The notes: a model not told the origin generated them from the sequence alone. Positions 1 to 8,470 are shown, counted from the stretch's first letter. The stretch is 64,000 nucleotides of DNA from Desulfoscipio gibsoniae DSM 7213 (GCF_000233715.2 NC_021184.1:4522001-4586000); one strand, 5' to 3'. Numbers and translations: made by a program.

Positions 1-528
1 GTTGCAAACGATTTAACAGTTAAAATTGACGGGGTCACTTTAGACAATGTCAAGGGTGAATTTACAGTAGCTACTACTGCTAATGATGACGAATTTGAAA
101 TTACAGTTAAAAAACCAGGTGTAGTAGATACAAATAATGTACTCGTATCCCTAGTTAGTGGAAGGTATCTTGTTGATAACTCCACAGCTAGAAATAGAGC
201 AAATACGTTTACGGATGTTGCGATTAAGACTACTGATAAGATAACTGAAAAAGTAGCACCCACATTTACAGCTACTGGAGCAGGTAACACCATAACTGTT
301 GTTTTCAGCGAACAAGTTGAAAAAGCATCCGCAGAAAATATTGCTAACTACACGTATAAGGCAGACGGAACAAATACAGAAGCGGTTGTAAGCGCTGTAT
401 TAGGTGCGGATGGCAAAACTGTTACAATAACAACAACAACTGCTGTAACGGGTGCCACAAGCACAATTGATGCCAGTGTCAAAGATTTAGCTGGTAATAC
501 ATCAGCATCCGCACCAGTAACTTTATAG
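1..528 (+). CDS. S-layer-like Ig-repeat surface protein, C-terminal part (partial)
   Basis: The reading frame is open from base 1 and ends at TAG 526-528, giving about 175 residues; the 5' part lies outside the window. The sequence is rich in Thr, Val, Ala and Asn, has almost no Cys, and has beta-strand-like repeats with SbsA-type phrases such as TITVVFSEQVEKAS and, near the end, VKDLAGNTSASAPVTL. This is typical of the last Ig-like domains of S-layer or cell-surface proteins. It resembles the protein at 45530-48109, which faces it from the far side of the accessory region. The stop codon falls five bases before a palindromic element, which supplies the probable terminator hairpin. Family is inferred from composition and motif; exact role unknown. 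Confidence 0.7.
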   Translation, partial: VANDLTVKIDGVTLDNVKGEFTVATTANDDEFEITVKKPGVVDTNNVLVSLVSGRYLVDNSTARNRANTFTDVAIKTTDKITEKVAPTFTATGAGNTITVVFSEQVEKASAENIANYTYKADGTNTEAVVSAVLGADGKTVTITTTTAVTGATSTIDASVKDLAGNTSASAPVTL

Positions 529-532
529 GGAA

Positions 533-680
533 TGCTCGGGTCGGAAGCTGGACGGGGCTCAAAAAGCCCCATCCAGTTCCTCCCAAAAGGGGACAGTCCC
601 CCGCTACGTTAACAATTTAACACGTTAAAGAGCTTTTCAGCCGGGAGGTCCCAAGCGGATCGCCCGGTTGTCTTCTTTTT
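533..680 (+). repeat. Composite palindromic element, copy 1 (hairpin A + hairpin B)
   Basis: Hairpin A runs 533-604: outer end TGCTCGGGTCGG, inner palindrome GGACGGGGCTC..GCCCCATCC, then CCCAAAAGGGGACAGTCCCC. An AT-rich spacer with GTTAA motifs leads to hairpin B (636-680), CAGCCGGGAGGTCCC..CGCCCGGTTG followed by a T-rich tract. Hairpin B looks like an intrinsic terminator and sits just behind the surface-protein gene. Confidence 0.8.
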
Positions 681-1153
681 GTCATGCCCCCCTGAGTTGA
701 CTGTCAGAACCAGCACCAAAAACGTCGGAACCATTTTGTGAAGTCTACAACACCAAGGCTACCTTCTTTTCTATCCTTCCAGCACTGTACTTGTCCTCAC
801 TGTGCTCACCGAACAATATTCAAATGTCAAAGAGCGAAAAAAATTAACCTACCCAACCAGCTAAACCCGGCTAAAGTCTTAACACTAGGTTTAAAAAAAA
901 TAGAATACAATAATTTGTAACATAAGTCAAAAAAAACCTAGATTTCTAAAATTTAATATGTATAACTAAGTATAGTATAATATGTCGAAAAATACAACAG
1001 GTAATAAGTGCCATACAAGCATTTTATAAATCGGTTTTTCCATTTGTGTATAAGGTTTAACCGACCTTTTTGTTTCTTCCATAGAAATATACGTTGCACA
1101 GGTGAGATTTTGTGGGTATAAAAAACGAGGTAAATATTGACAAGTGGTGTCGA

Positions 1154-1212
1154 TGCTCGGGTCGATTTCGGGAATCTTAACGGGCTCCCAAAACCTCCCA
1201 AAAGGGGACAGT
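1154..1212 (+). repeat. Palindromic element, hairpin A only (copy 2)
   Basis: Starts TGCTCGGGTCG and ends CCAAAAGGGGACAGTT. The inner palindrome is the second version seen in this family (TTTCGGGAATC..GGGCTCCCAAAA). No hairpin B follows; the element abuts the 185-base insert. Confidence 0.7.
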
Positions 1213-1398
1213 TCGAAAGCGCCGGGATAAACCGGCATAGAGTAGGGGATGCAAGAGCCCCACGTGAAAGGAGTAGCTGCACCATCACGACCCCTAGTCA
1301 TGCGCGGGCAGCCGCGAGGCCGCACGTGAAGCGTTGACAGGGGAAAACGCAGGCCAGCTATAGAGCTCCGAAATCACCCATCCGGGGTGCCGACCTTG
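1213..1398 (+). other. Structured non-coding segment, possible group II intron domain I remnant
   Basis: This GC-rich segment holds several short hairpins (GCCGGGATAAACCGGC, GGGGATGCAAGAGCCCC) and phrases such as GTGAAGCGTTGACAGGGG that resemble bacterial group II intron RNA. It is absent from the otherwise equivalent right arm. No ORF of note. The intron reading is a weak resemblance only; a covariance-model search would decide. Confidence 0.3.
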
Positions 1399-1545
1399 TG
1401 CTCGGGTCGGTTTTGGGAATCCTAACGGATTCCCAAAACCTCCCAAAAGGGGACAGTCCCCCGCTACGTTAACAATTTAGCGAGATAAAGAATTTAACAG
1501 CCGGTAGGTCCCACGCGGATCGCCCGGCTGTTTTCTTTTTCTGTT
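1399..1545 (+). repeat. Composite palindromic element, copy 3
   Basis: Hairpin A (1399-1464) has the TTTTGGGAATCC/GGATTCCCAAAA inner palindrome. After an AT-rich spacer, hairpin B (1497-1541) reads CAGCCGGTAGGTCCCACGC..CGCCCGGCTG and is followed by TTTTCTTTTT, so it would terminate rightward transcription. Confidence 0.8.
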
Positions 1546-1938
1546 CTCCCTTATGCTCGTTTTTTCCCTTTCAGCCATGGAACCTGCCCAGCAGATAGCC
1601 AGCATGAATTGTTGTGCCCCGGGTGGTATTCAATTGTCAAAGGACAAGAATGAATTTAACTGACTGGTTAATGAATAGCATTTTGCTTAAGTGCTTAGGA
1701 TTTAACAATTACATTATAACGAAAGAATATTAAGCATTCTTTTCTGAGGGATGAACATATTTTGCAAAATTGTGAACAATTGTTACAAGACAGGAATCCA
1801 GTTGTGCAAGTAAAAATTAATTTCAAATAGGATAGATCAGAATTATTTGTCTAGCTTTATTATCAGGCTTAATTAAGATAACGGTCGGTTTTGGGTGTTC
1901 CCTTCAAAAAGTCCACCTGGAGACATTATATGGTAAAG

Positions 1939-2210
1939 TGCTCGGGTCGGAAGCTGGACGGGGCTCAAAAAGCCCCATCCAGTTCCTCCCAAAAGGGGAC
2001 TGCTCGGGGATTTCCGGAAGGCCTAACCGGCCATCCAAATATCCCCAAAAGGGGACAGTCCCCCACCAGAGTAACACATTAACGAACTAAAGAACTCCAG
2101 GGGTTAGCCCCTTAGTTATCAAGTTATTTGATAACAATCGTCTAACGCCGAAGTAAACAAAAAACAGCCGGAAGATCCCACGCAGATCGCCCGGCTGTTT
2201 TCTTTTTCTG
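1939..2210 (+). repeat. Palindromic elements, tandem hairpin A pair plus hairpin B (copies 4 and 5)
   Basis: Hairpin A with the GGACGGGGCT/AGCCCCATCC core (1939-2000) is directly followed by a second A unit (2001-2064) with a different core built on CCGGAAGGCCTAACCGG. A spacer then leads to hairpin B (2163-2210) and a T-rich tract. The spacer and hairpin B also match the reverse complement of about 31950-32080. Confidence 0.75.
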
Positions 2211-2379
2211 CTTTCTGCCCTGGCAGACGGGACAGTCAGGCCTCCCGCTCCCCCGCTCCCCCGTTCTCCGTATTTGCCGTCAATAGCGTCAGTCCAGGTA
2301 GCACGGTCACAGCGAAACAGCCTCCTGATCAAGCATATATTATTACCTTGAAATAGCAGCAACAGTAACAAGGTGGTAA

Positions 2380-2500
2380 AGTCTGAAACCGCCCACTTCC
2401 GGAATTAACGATCTGGCACAGATACAATTCAGATCTGATAGCAGTTATCCTCCTGATCACCCTTGTTGTGCTAATCGCCGACCGCAGGCGGCAGCAGCCC
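2380..2500. repeat. Non-coding repeat shared with 32270-32350 (inverted)
   Basis: The stretch around CAGATACAATTCAGATCTGATAGCAGTTATCC and GTGCTAATCGCCGACCGCAGGC recurs as reverse complement near 32270-32350. Together with the preceding spacer match it shows a second inverted repeat set between 2.0-2.5 kb and 31.9-32.4 kb. Nothing coding is evident. Confidence 0.6.
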
Positions 2501-2645
2501 TTGGGGGGCTGCATCTAAAAACCCCCGTCCACTCATTTCCCACAAGGAGACCTACCCTACTTGGGCAAGAACCAGCCACGGGGACGGTTCCTGTGGCTGG
2601 TCCGGCTCACCTGACGCCGGTGCCCTGACGCTGAAGTGAACAAGA

Positions 2646-2754
2646 ACGGCTGGGAGGTCCCACGCGGATCGCCCGGCTGTTTTCTTTCTGCTCCTGCTCG
2701 GGTCGGTTTTGGGAATCCTAACGGATTCCCAAAACCTCCCAAAGGGGACAGTCC
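2646..2754 (+). repeat. Palindromic elements, hairpin B then hairpin A (copy 6)
   Basis: Hairpin B (2646-2690, GGCTGGGAGGTCCC..CGCCCGGCTG then TTTTCTTT) is immediately followed by hairpin A (2695-2754) with the GGGAATCC/GGATTCCC core. Order is B then A, so these are probably the tail of one unit and the head of another. Confidence 0.75.
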
Positions 2755-2761
2755 GTGCATC

Positions 2762-2988
2762 CGAGAAATGGCGCGTCATATAGTGGGTGCGAATCCCACC
2801 CAGCAAGGTTGAGCCGACCACTGGTAGTTAGCCTTGGAGTGTAAATGGTAACATATTTACATTTAAGCGTAGGTAAACAAGGTAATGGGCCGAAAGTCTG
2901 AGAACTGAATGGGAATTAGCCTCGAAATCCCTAATTGGGAAGGCTGATGTGTTGGACTGGTCCCACTGAGCCTCGGACTAGGGGCTCA
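2762..2988 (+). ncRNA. Group II intron 5' fragment (domain I), truncated
   Basis: The segment contains phrases characteristic of bacterial group II intron domain I: GTGGGTGCGAATCCCACC, GAGCCGACCACTGGTAGTTAG, GTAATGGGCCGAAAGTC and GAACTGAATGGGAATTAGCC. It breaks off at a hairpin-A element (2989) before any maturase gene, so only the 5' RNA part remains. A maturase tail and domain V lie far away at about 32.35-32.9 kb in the opposite direction and need not be from the same intron. Identification is from remembered intron sequence patterns. Confidence 0.5.
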
Positions 2989-3037
2989 TGCTCGGGTCGG
3001 AATTTGGACGGTGTCCCCTTCAAGAAATCCATCCGGC
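2989..3037 (+). repeat. Palindromic element, diverged hairpin A (copy 7)
   Basis: Starts TGCTCGGGTCGGAATTTGGACGG and continues with an altered inner arm (ATCCATCCGG) and no CCCCTTTTGGGG outer arm. A similar diverged piece starts near 1883 (GGTCGGTTTTGGGTGTTCCC). The rest of 3038-3227 shows no gene. Confidence 0.5.
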
Positions 3038-3227
3038 CGAACAAGGGTACCAAGATATATAATTTAAGGAACACAATGGTAACTAGGTACCGAAAAAACA
3101 GGTTGTCTTCCCAGGAAGAGAAGACCTATTTTTATATAATATTACAGCACCATAAAGCGTATTTAGCCACCCACGATTAAGCCTTTAATAAAAGGTTTTT
3201 CCGCAGGGTAGATGAATTAGATAAAAC

Positions 3228-4019
3228 TTAAGCAACTTTTTTATAAGTATGGTAAAGCCTACCCAGGACCGGCGTTGATTTCAACTTTGTCTCCGCCGCC
3301 GTAGTGGGCTTATAAGCCGGTGACGGAATCGGCGTTCGGCCGTCAATCCCCTGGTGTGTCCGGTGCGGGTTATAGTATTTATGGACATATTCACTCATTA
3401 AATAATGCAAATGCCTTTCATTTAACGGTATAATGTGGTTCAGTAATTCCTGGCGTAAAGTGCCGATAACCCTCTCGGCATAGGGATTCTGCCATGGCGA
3501 TTTATAAGACGTTCTTTTTGATTTTATTCCCGACGATCTCAAGAGGGCTTGAAAAGCTTTAGAGACAAATACCGAATCATTATCATGGACTAGGTATTTG
3601 GGTTTTTGATCGTAGGGTGTAGCGTTTCGGAATTGCTGTTTGAGCCAAAAAACATTAGTATTGCTGGTAACAGCAAAATGCTCAACTTTACGGGTGCCGT
3701 GATTTATTATGACCAGGACATATATAATCTTGAACGTGAGAGTAGGGACGGTGAAAAAATCTATTCCCCAGGTATGGGGGGCATGATTTTTTAGAAACGT
3801 TCTCCAGGACTGAACCTGCTTTTCTGACGGTGGCTTCCTAGTGGATGGAAGATATTTGGCAATAGTATTGGGAGCCGGTGCGTCCGTGACATTCATCAAT
3901 ATCAACTGCTCACGTATTTTTTCCGGCGATAGTAGCCGGTTTTCCTTGTGTAACTTTTTGATTAGTTGAATGGTTTCCCGAGAGATTGCCGGGCGTCCCC
4001 TCTTAGACTTTTTCAGCAC
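3228..4019 (-). pseudogene. DDE transposase (integrase core), N-terminally truncated
   Basis: This 263-residue product is the catalytic part of a retroviral-integrase-type (rve) transposase. The DDE residues are visible: D in WGIDFFTVP, D in LVHDNDSVF and E in PWQNPYAERVIGTLR, followed by the usual YYNPHRTHQGIDGRTP tail. Relatives carry about 80 more N-terminal residues with a helix-turn-helix; here the frame begins at a GTG (4017-4019) right at the 3' end of the Rpn gene, and the open frame only extends back to about 4083. It is therefore probably a 5'-truncated, inactive copy. No terminal inverted repeats were found. Confidence 0.7.
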
Positions 4020-4026
4020 GCTGGTC

Positions 4027-4908
4027 TTAATAACCAGTCCTTTCTTGCTCCACTTTTTCCAGAGCTTTGGTAAACTGTTCTATACTTTCTGCCTCAATTG
4101 CTACATAAAACAGCTTTTCAATTGTATCTTCATTATCAATAGCGCCTAATCTCGATTCAAAAAACTTATCCGGTTTTTTACCAATCTTTTTTTCTAAAGT
4201 TTTTAGAATGGCAAAAATTATACCTTTGACCTTACCTTTATCTTCCCATTCCTCGCGGATACCATCAAACAGCGGAGAGTTTTCCATTTTACTCACCTCG
4301 ATTACCTTTAGAATAATTTCCTTGGACAACTTAAGGGAGCTGATTACAGCCAGGCCCAAGAAGAGGTTGGCGCGGTCCTGGTCAGATGATACTTCTCTCT
4401 CAAATCGCTTTGAGCACGCCTCAAGAACCTCCTGCGGTGGATCGGAATGCCGCATTAAAGGCACCAGGGGCAGAAGTCCTACCGGAGCTGCGTGTATAAA
4501 CTCCCGTCCATTCATTTCACTTAGGTTAAATTGCCGGTAGTTAAAATTTATTACAGTTATGTCTAGGCATTCATATGTATAACATTCTTCCCTGTAGCCC
4601 TGGCCGGTTAAATTTATCAGTACCGGGTAAACCGGTTTCTTATGTGTTCTATGGTGCATGGCCGTGTATTCAAGCAGTCTTAAGGGCATGGTTTTGTCAG
4701 GCCTGGTTTGTATTTCAATTAATAATACATATTCATAGCCGCTCTCAGTGACTTTCAGCAAAATATCTAATGTGCGCTGGGTGGCCACGGCTTCCTTTTC
4801 CAGGCGCTCAATCTTCTCCACTTCTGCACCCGGCCCTCTGACTATGGTTACAAAATGTTCCGGGTATTGCTCGGCCAGGGCCTTTAGGATTAAATCATAT
4901 TCAGCCAA
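4027..4908 (-). CDS. Rpn-family PD-(D/E)XK nuclease / transposase-like protein
   Basis: About 293 residues. The N-terminal third holds a PD-(D/E)XK-like core: TLDILLKV then YVLLIEIQTRPD, as in Rpn (recombination-promoting nuclease) and DUF4351-type proteins. The C-terminal half is helical and charged (EEWEDKGKVKGIIFAILK, then KKPDKFFESRLG). Known Rpn proteins are DNA endonucleases that promote RecA-independent recombination; activity here is inferred. I chose TTG 4908 because a GGAG lies eight bases before it; a GTG at 4917 is in frame but overlaps that site. The 3' end abuts the truncated transposase. Confidence 0.7.
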   Translation of the reverse strand: MAEYDLILKALAEQYPEHFVTIVRGPGAEVEKIERLEKEAVATQRTLDILLKVTESGYEYVLLIEIQTRPDKTMPLRLLEYTAMHHRTHKKPVYPVLINLTGQGYREECYTYECLDITVINFNYRQFNLSEMNGREFIHAAPVGLLPLVPLMRHSDPPQEVLEACSKRFEREVSSDQDRANLFLGLAVISSLKLSKEIILKVIEVSKMENSPLFDGIREEWEDKGKVKGIIFAILKTLEKKIGKKPDKFFESRLGAIDNEDTIEKLFYVAIEAESIEQFTKALEKVEQERTGY

Positions 4909-4932
4909 TTCAAACACTCCACATTTTTTTAT

Positions 4933-4962
4933 ATTATATCATTTCATTTAATCATGGTCCAA
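4933..4962 (-). promoter_or_regulatory. Sigma-A-type promoter for the Rpn gene
   Basis: On the minus strand TTGGAC (4962-4957) and TATAAT (4938-4933) are separated by 18 bases and lie about 25-50 bases upstream of the Rpn start. Both boxes are close to consensus. Confidence 0.6.
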
Positions 4963-4982
4963 GCTGTCATTTCTTAACGCTT

Positions 4983-5255
4983 GTGACTGTATGTATAAAT
5001 TTCGTCCTACTCTTGAGCTATTCCTTTCCATTGGCTCTAAAATATGGACGGGAGATAGCCAGCAGGTTTTCGTGCCGAAACGGCGGGGGTAGATTCAAGG
5101 ACAAGCACAAGCGGATCACCACCTACTTGCAGATTGCCGTCGCCAGGGAAGTAGAGTCCCTCAGGGAAAGAGGCTTGATCTTGAACATGACCGCGTTTGT
5201 GAACGAGGCTATCAAGGAACATCTGGAGAGGCGCCATGGAGTAAAGATCGAGTGA
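4983..5255 (+). CDS. Small hypothetical protein with ribbon-helix-helix-like C-terminus
   Basis: The last 50 residues (KRITTYLQIAVAREV, then GLILNMTAFVNEAIKEHLERR) have the pattern of a short strand followed by two helices, as in ribbon-helix-helix DNA-binding proteins. The first 30 residues look unlike a natural N-terminus (CINFVLLLSYSFPLALKYG), and no good ribosome site precedes 4983, so the true start may be internal or the gene may be a fragment. Function not recognised. Confidence 0.35.
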   Translation: MTVCINFVLLLSYSFPLALKYGREIASRFSCRNGGGRFKDKHKRITTYLQIAVAREVESLRERGLILNMTAFVNEAIKEHLERRHGVKIE

Positions 5256-5763
5256 TGGAAATTTTGGGTAGTTGAACACTGCTGCAAAACAAGACGCCCG
5301 CGTCCCACAATCCGTAAAATGCGTCAGTACCGGCAATGGAAAAAAACGGATGTCGGCATTGACGCTCTTGACGGTAAAAACGGGACAAAGTGGCCCCGCG
5401 GACAGCGAAAGCTCTCAGCAAAAAAATCCGGGCTCGCTGCAAAAAGAGGCCCGGCCCGCTGCAAAAAAATGCGGGAAAACTCCCCGGAAAGAAATCCCCA
5501 AGAAACCCATAGAAAGACGCCAATTTGGAGAAACCCAAAAACACTGCCTAATTGATATTAGGCAGCGAGCCGAAAAACGGAGGCCAACTTAACCGAAAAA
5601 GGTCGGGCTGGCCTTTTTGCATTGCATAACAATAAGATTGTCCTGAACCCAAAAAGAAGTAGGAAAAAACCAACCGGCTTAGAACCTATACGGTGAAGGC
5701 AAACACAACTCCCTGTCACTCCGGTTGCCGCCATGATATAATACCAGTAAGGAAGTGAATAAA
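5256..5763 (+). other. Stretch with only doubtful short ORFs and a terminator-like hairpin
   Basis: Two overlapping frames are open here (5272-5592 and 5319-5555), both very basic and rich in Lys, Arg, Pro and Gln, with no recognisable motif or clear ribosome site; at most one is real. AAAAAGG/CCTTTTT at 5596-5618 forms a terminator-like hairpin. A TATAAT at 5737-5742 may serve the following Rpn gene; its -35 box is weak. Confidence 0.3.
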
Positions 5764-6789
5764 TTGCCAGACCGAGGAAAAACGTCACCAAAACCGCCCC
5801 ACCACCCCCACGATAAAGGATACAGGCAGCTTTTGACCAACAAAAAGACCTTCCTGGAACTACTGCAAACCTTCGTGGACGAGGGCTGGGTGCGTGAAAT
5901 AAAAGAAGATGACTTGACGCTGGTCAATAAGTCCTATGTGCTACAGGACTTTAGCGACAAAGAGGCCGACATAGTGTACAGGATGAGGCTCGGCGGAAGC
6001 GAAATAATATTCTACGTACTCTTAGAACTGCAGTCAACCGTGGACCACACCATGCCCTTTCGCCTGCTGCAATACATGGTCGAGATATGGCGGGACATTT
6101 ACCAAAATACGCCGGAAAAAGAACGGAGACGCAAGAGCTTCAAACTGCCGCCCATCGTCCCCGCCGTACTCTACAACGGCAAGAAAGGCTGGACGGCCCA
6201 CCAGAGCTTTAGAAAGTACCAGTCGGGGCACGAACAATTCCCCGGCCGCTTGCTGGATTTTTCCTACATCCTCTTTGATGTCGTTCGCTATAGCGAAGAA
6301 GACCTGCACCGGGCGGCCAATGTAGTGTCCAGCGTATTCTACCTGGATCAGACCGTTGATTCGAGAGAACTGGTGGCCCGGCTCAGAAAACTGGCTGACG
6401 TATTGAAAGAAATGGACCCGGAACAATTCCGGCAAATAATCGTGTGGCTGCGGAACGTCATCAAACGCAAACTGCCAGGACCACTGCAAAAGGAAATTGA
6501 CCGCGTGCTGGATGAAACTGAGCTTCGGGAGGTGGAAAAAATGATCACCAATATTGAGCGGTCGCTGGATGAGATGCAAAAGGCGGCTGAAGCGAGGGGA
6601 ATGGAAAAAGGTCAAACGAAAGGTAAACTTGAGGGCAAGCTTGAGGGCAAGCTTGAGGGTAAACTTGAAGGTAAAGTCGAAATAGCCAGGGTTGCGTTGA
6701 AAGAAGGATTGAATGTTGACATGATTTGCAAAATAACCGGATTGTCTTTAGAAACCGTACTGGAGCTAAAGAAAGAACTAGAAAACTAA
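5764..6789 (+). CDS. Rpn-family nuclease/transposase (YhgA-like), with GKLE repeats
   Basis: About 341 residues. The start PHDKGYRQLLTNKKTFLELL, the catalytic strand ADIVYRM and FYVLLELQSTVDHTMPFRLLQYM match the Rpn / YhgA-like family (PD-(D/E)XK nucleases). The C-terminus carries a run of GKLE repeats before a last helical segment (NVDMICKITGLSLETVLELKK). TTG 5764 is preferred over GTG 5755 because AAGGAAG sits about eight bases before the TTG. The gene is intact and ends before a good terminator. It differs clearly in sequence from the other two Rpn genes in the window, so these are separate acquisitions, not recent copies. Confidence 0.75.
   Translation: MPDRGKTSPKPPHHPHDKGYRQLLTNKKTFLELLQTFVDEGWVREIKEDDLTLVNKSYVLQDFSDKEADIVYRMRLGGSEIIFYVLLELQSTVDHTMPFRLLQYMVEIWRDIYQNTPEKERRRKSFKLPPIVPAVLYNGKKGWTAHQSFRKYQSGHEQFPGRLLDFSYILFDVVRYSEEDLHRAANVVSSVFYLDQTVDSRELVARLRKLADVLKEMDPEQFRQIIVWLRNVIKRKLPGPLQKEIDRVLDETELREVEKMITNIERSLDEMQKAAEARGMEKGQTKGKLEGKLEGKLEGKLEGKVEIARVALKEGLNVDMICKITGLSLETVLELKKELEN
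6622..6681 (+). repeat. 12-bp tandem repeat inside the Rpn gene
   Basis: Five units of the type GGTAAACTTGAG / GGCAAGCTTGAG encode G-K-(L/V)-E. Unit number could vary by slippage without breaking the frame. Such repeats are common near the C-terminus of Rpn proteins. Confidence 0.75.
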
Positions 6790-6808
6790 AGTAAGAAGTA
6801 AAAATGGT

Positions 6809-6843
6809 CCTTACCCCTGACAAAGAGGTGGTAAGGGCTTTTT
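6809..6843 (+). terminator. Intrinsic terminator after the Rpn gene
   Basis: CCTTACC (6809-6815) pairs with GGTAAGG (6830-6836) and is followed by GCTTTTT. Confidence 0.65.
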
Positions 6844-6876
6844 GTGTTTTTAGAAAAAGCAAAGGGAGCTGATCTC

Positions 6877-7284
6877 ATGTTTGAACAAAACGGACTGACC
6901 CAGGACCAGGCGGCAGCCATTGAAGGCTTCAAGCAGTACCTGATCGAGGACGGCAATAAGTACGTTTTTGATGGTATCCGCCTGACCAACATTCCTGGTG
7001 CTAACGTAGCAGTACAAGGTATCACTCAGGGTGTTGGCAACGACGTTATTACTGAAGATAACAGATACAAAGTAACTATTACCCTGCCTACAACTCATGC
7101 TTTAACTTCAGGCACTCACGTTCTTCAGGTTTCCAATGTAGGTGAATGGGCAGCATCAACCGACAGTGCTAACCGCCTGTTGACTCAAACAATCAACTTT
7201 AACGTAAACGTGGATAATACCGCTCCCACAGCGTACTTGACCAGGAAATCATTTAAGGGCAAAAATAGCTTTAACGGATTCTAA
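6877..7284 (+). pseudogene. S-layer-like fragment, chimeric ORF
   Basis: AAAGGGAG precedes an ATG at 6877. The first 30 or so residues (MFEQNGLTQDQAAAIEGFKQ) do not look like surface protein, but from about 6955 to 7233 the product is a typical SbsA-Ig-like stretch (YKVTITLPTTHALTSGTHVLQVSN, ending NVNVDNTAPTAYL). After about 7233 the frame runs into the 5' end of the AbiH gene in another frame and stops. The ORF is therefore a patchwork of at least three sources. It may be a remnant of the same surface-protein family as 1-528, 11380-12424 and 45530-48109. Confidence 0.6.
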
Positions 7285-8362
7285 TACAATACTTTTCATT
7301 ATCGGTAACGGATTCGATATAATGCATGGCGTTCCATCAAGCTATTATAATTTCCGGGACACCATAGGTAAAAACAATATATTAAGATTTACATTGGAAA
7401 CTTATATCAGAAAGGATGATATATGGGGAAATTTTGAAAGTAGTCTAGCGTATTTGGATCGTGAAATGATGCTTAGTACAGTAGATGACTGGCTAGATGA
7501 TTTTGGTGTACCTGATGAAGAGGATGATGATGATTTTTCGGCTGCTGATTTCTTTGCTGCCCAAGAGACCGCTGCATCTCCAGTATTCGTTTTAACTCAA
7601 GAGCTTCCTAAAAGGTTTCGTAGATGGATAAATACATTAAAACCCAATAGTCATTCAAAAGCGCTTGAAGATATTTTTAAACTTAATTCACGATATATTA
7701 ACTTCAATTATACAGAATTCTTAGAAACGATCTATGAAGTACCTAGGGAAAACATACTATACATCCACGGTGATAGAAGAGATAAAAAAACACAACTTGT
7801 GCTAGGACATGGACATGATACTGAAAAGATATTTGAGGAATGGTATCAATCCAACAAAAACCGGAAGGAATTTCAGCCAAGGCTAAGAGGAAGAAAAGGA
7901 CAATTTTATAATAACGATAACCCGGTGTATTTGGGTTACTTTTTAAGTGATAATACTAAGGGAAATTGGAAGAGCCAAATGAGATATGATGTAATCAATA
8001 ACACGGTCGGTATTATTGAAGACTACTACGATAATTCAGCCAAGAAAACAAGTGATGTTCTAGCCAAGAACCAGCAGTATTTTAAATCGCTAGAGAATAT
8101 TAGGAGTATTGTGGTAATTGGGCATTCCTTATCGGATGTGGATTATCCTTATTTTAAGGAGATAATTAAATTTAACAGAAATAGCACTGAGGTAAAATGG
8201 CACATTAGCTGGCACAGTGTGGATGACACTCCCCCTTTCCGATTGAATTTCCATAATAACAATACTCATATCTGGTATGATTTTGCTCTGATATACCTTT
8301 ACCCCCAGTCACTGGACGAAATTAGGACGTTCTTACTACAACAAGGCGCTGAGCCATTATAA
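7241..8362 (+). CDS. abiH: AbiH-family phage abortive infection protein, start missing
   Basis: The frame is open from 7241 and gives ILFIIGNGFDIMHGVPSSYYNFRD, the N-terminal signature of AbiH proteins, then an acidic stretch (EEDDDDFSAADFF), INFNYTEFLETIY, ILYIHGD, VLGHGHD and VIGHSLSDVDYPYF, all in family order. Length (about 350 residues) is normal. AbiH proteins abort phage infection by an incompletely known mechanism. There is no ATG, GTG or TTG before the IIGNGFD motif; the first in-frame ATG (7322) falls inside the motif. The upstream DNA is S-layer sequence, so the true start was probably lost at a recombination joint and the gene may be silent. Ends before two terminators. Confidence 0.75.
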   Translation, partial: PGNHLRAKIALTDSNTILFIIGNGFDIMHGVPSSYYNFRDTIGKNNILRFTLETYIRKDDIWGNFESSLAYLDREMMLSTVDDWLDDFGVPDEEDDDDFSAADFFAAQETAASPVFVLTQELPKRFRRWINTLKPNSHSKALEDIFKLNSRYINFNYTEFLETIYEVPRENILYIHGDRRDKKTQLVLGHGHDTEKIFEEWYQSNKNRKEFQPRLRGRKGQFYNNDNPVYLGYFLSDNTKGNWKSQMRYDVINNTVGIIEDYYDNSAKKTSDVLAKNQQYFKSLENIRSIVVIGHSLSDVDYPYFKEIIKFNRNSTEVKWHISWHSVDDTPPFRLNFHNNNTHIWYDFALIYLYPQSLDEIRTFLLQQGAEPL

Positions 8363-8379
8363 AATAATTTTTTAGAAAA

Positions 8380-8406
8380 GCGGACACGGGATGTCCGGTT
8401 TTTTTA
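8380..8406 (+). terminator. Terminator after abiH
   Basis: CGGACA pairs with TGTCCG around ACGGGA and is followed by a run of T. Confidence 0.7.
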
Positions 8407-8419
8407 TGCCTAAACTCAT

Positions 8420-8470
8420 AAGAGTCATACATGAACCCCAATAAAGGGTTTGTGTATGGCTCTTTTTTTT
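8420..8470 (+). terminator. Second long terminator-like hairpin
   Basis: AAGAGTCATACATGAACCCC pairs imperfectly with GGGTTTGTGTATGGCTCTT and is followed by T8. The remainder of 8471-8693 holds another small hairpin (GCGGACATGAGGTGTCCGC) and the leader of the next gene. Confidence 0.65.

Larger units (their letters stand above)
533..1799 (+). repeat. Left arm of a long inverted repeat framing about 43 kb
   Basis: Two blocks here recur in inverted orientation at 44396-45420. Block 1 (533-1212) matches the reverse complement of 44731-45420 with scattered mismatches. Block 2 (1399-1799) matches the reverse complement of 44396-44796. On the left the blocks are separated by about 185 extra bases (1213-1398) lying between two hairpin-A copies; on the right they share one hairpin-A copy. 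No convincing gene is seen: open frames in the block are short, lack ribosome sites and run through the palindromes. Confidence 0.8.

Noticed and set aside
953-1337. Overlapping ORFs on both strands inside the long repeat
   Set aside because: They cross palindromic elements, lack ribosome sites, and the right-arm counterpart does not keep the same frames.
5272-5592. Basic 106-residue protein
   Set aside because: Two frames are open over the same bases, neither has a ribosome site or motif; reported only as a doubtful stretch.
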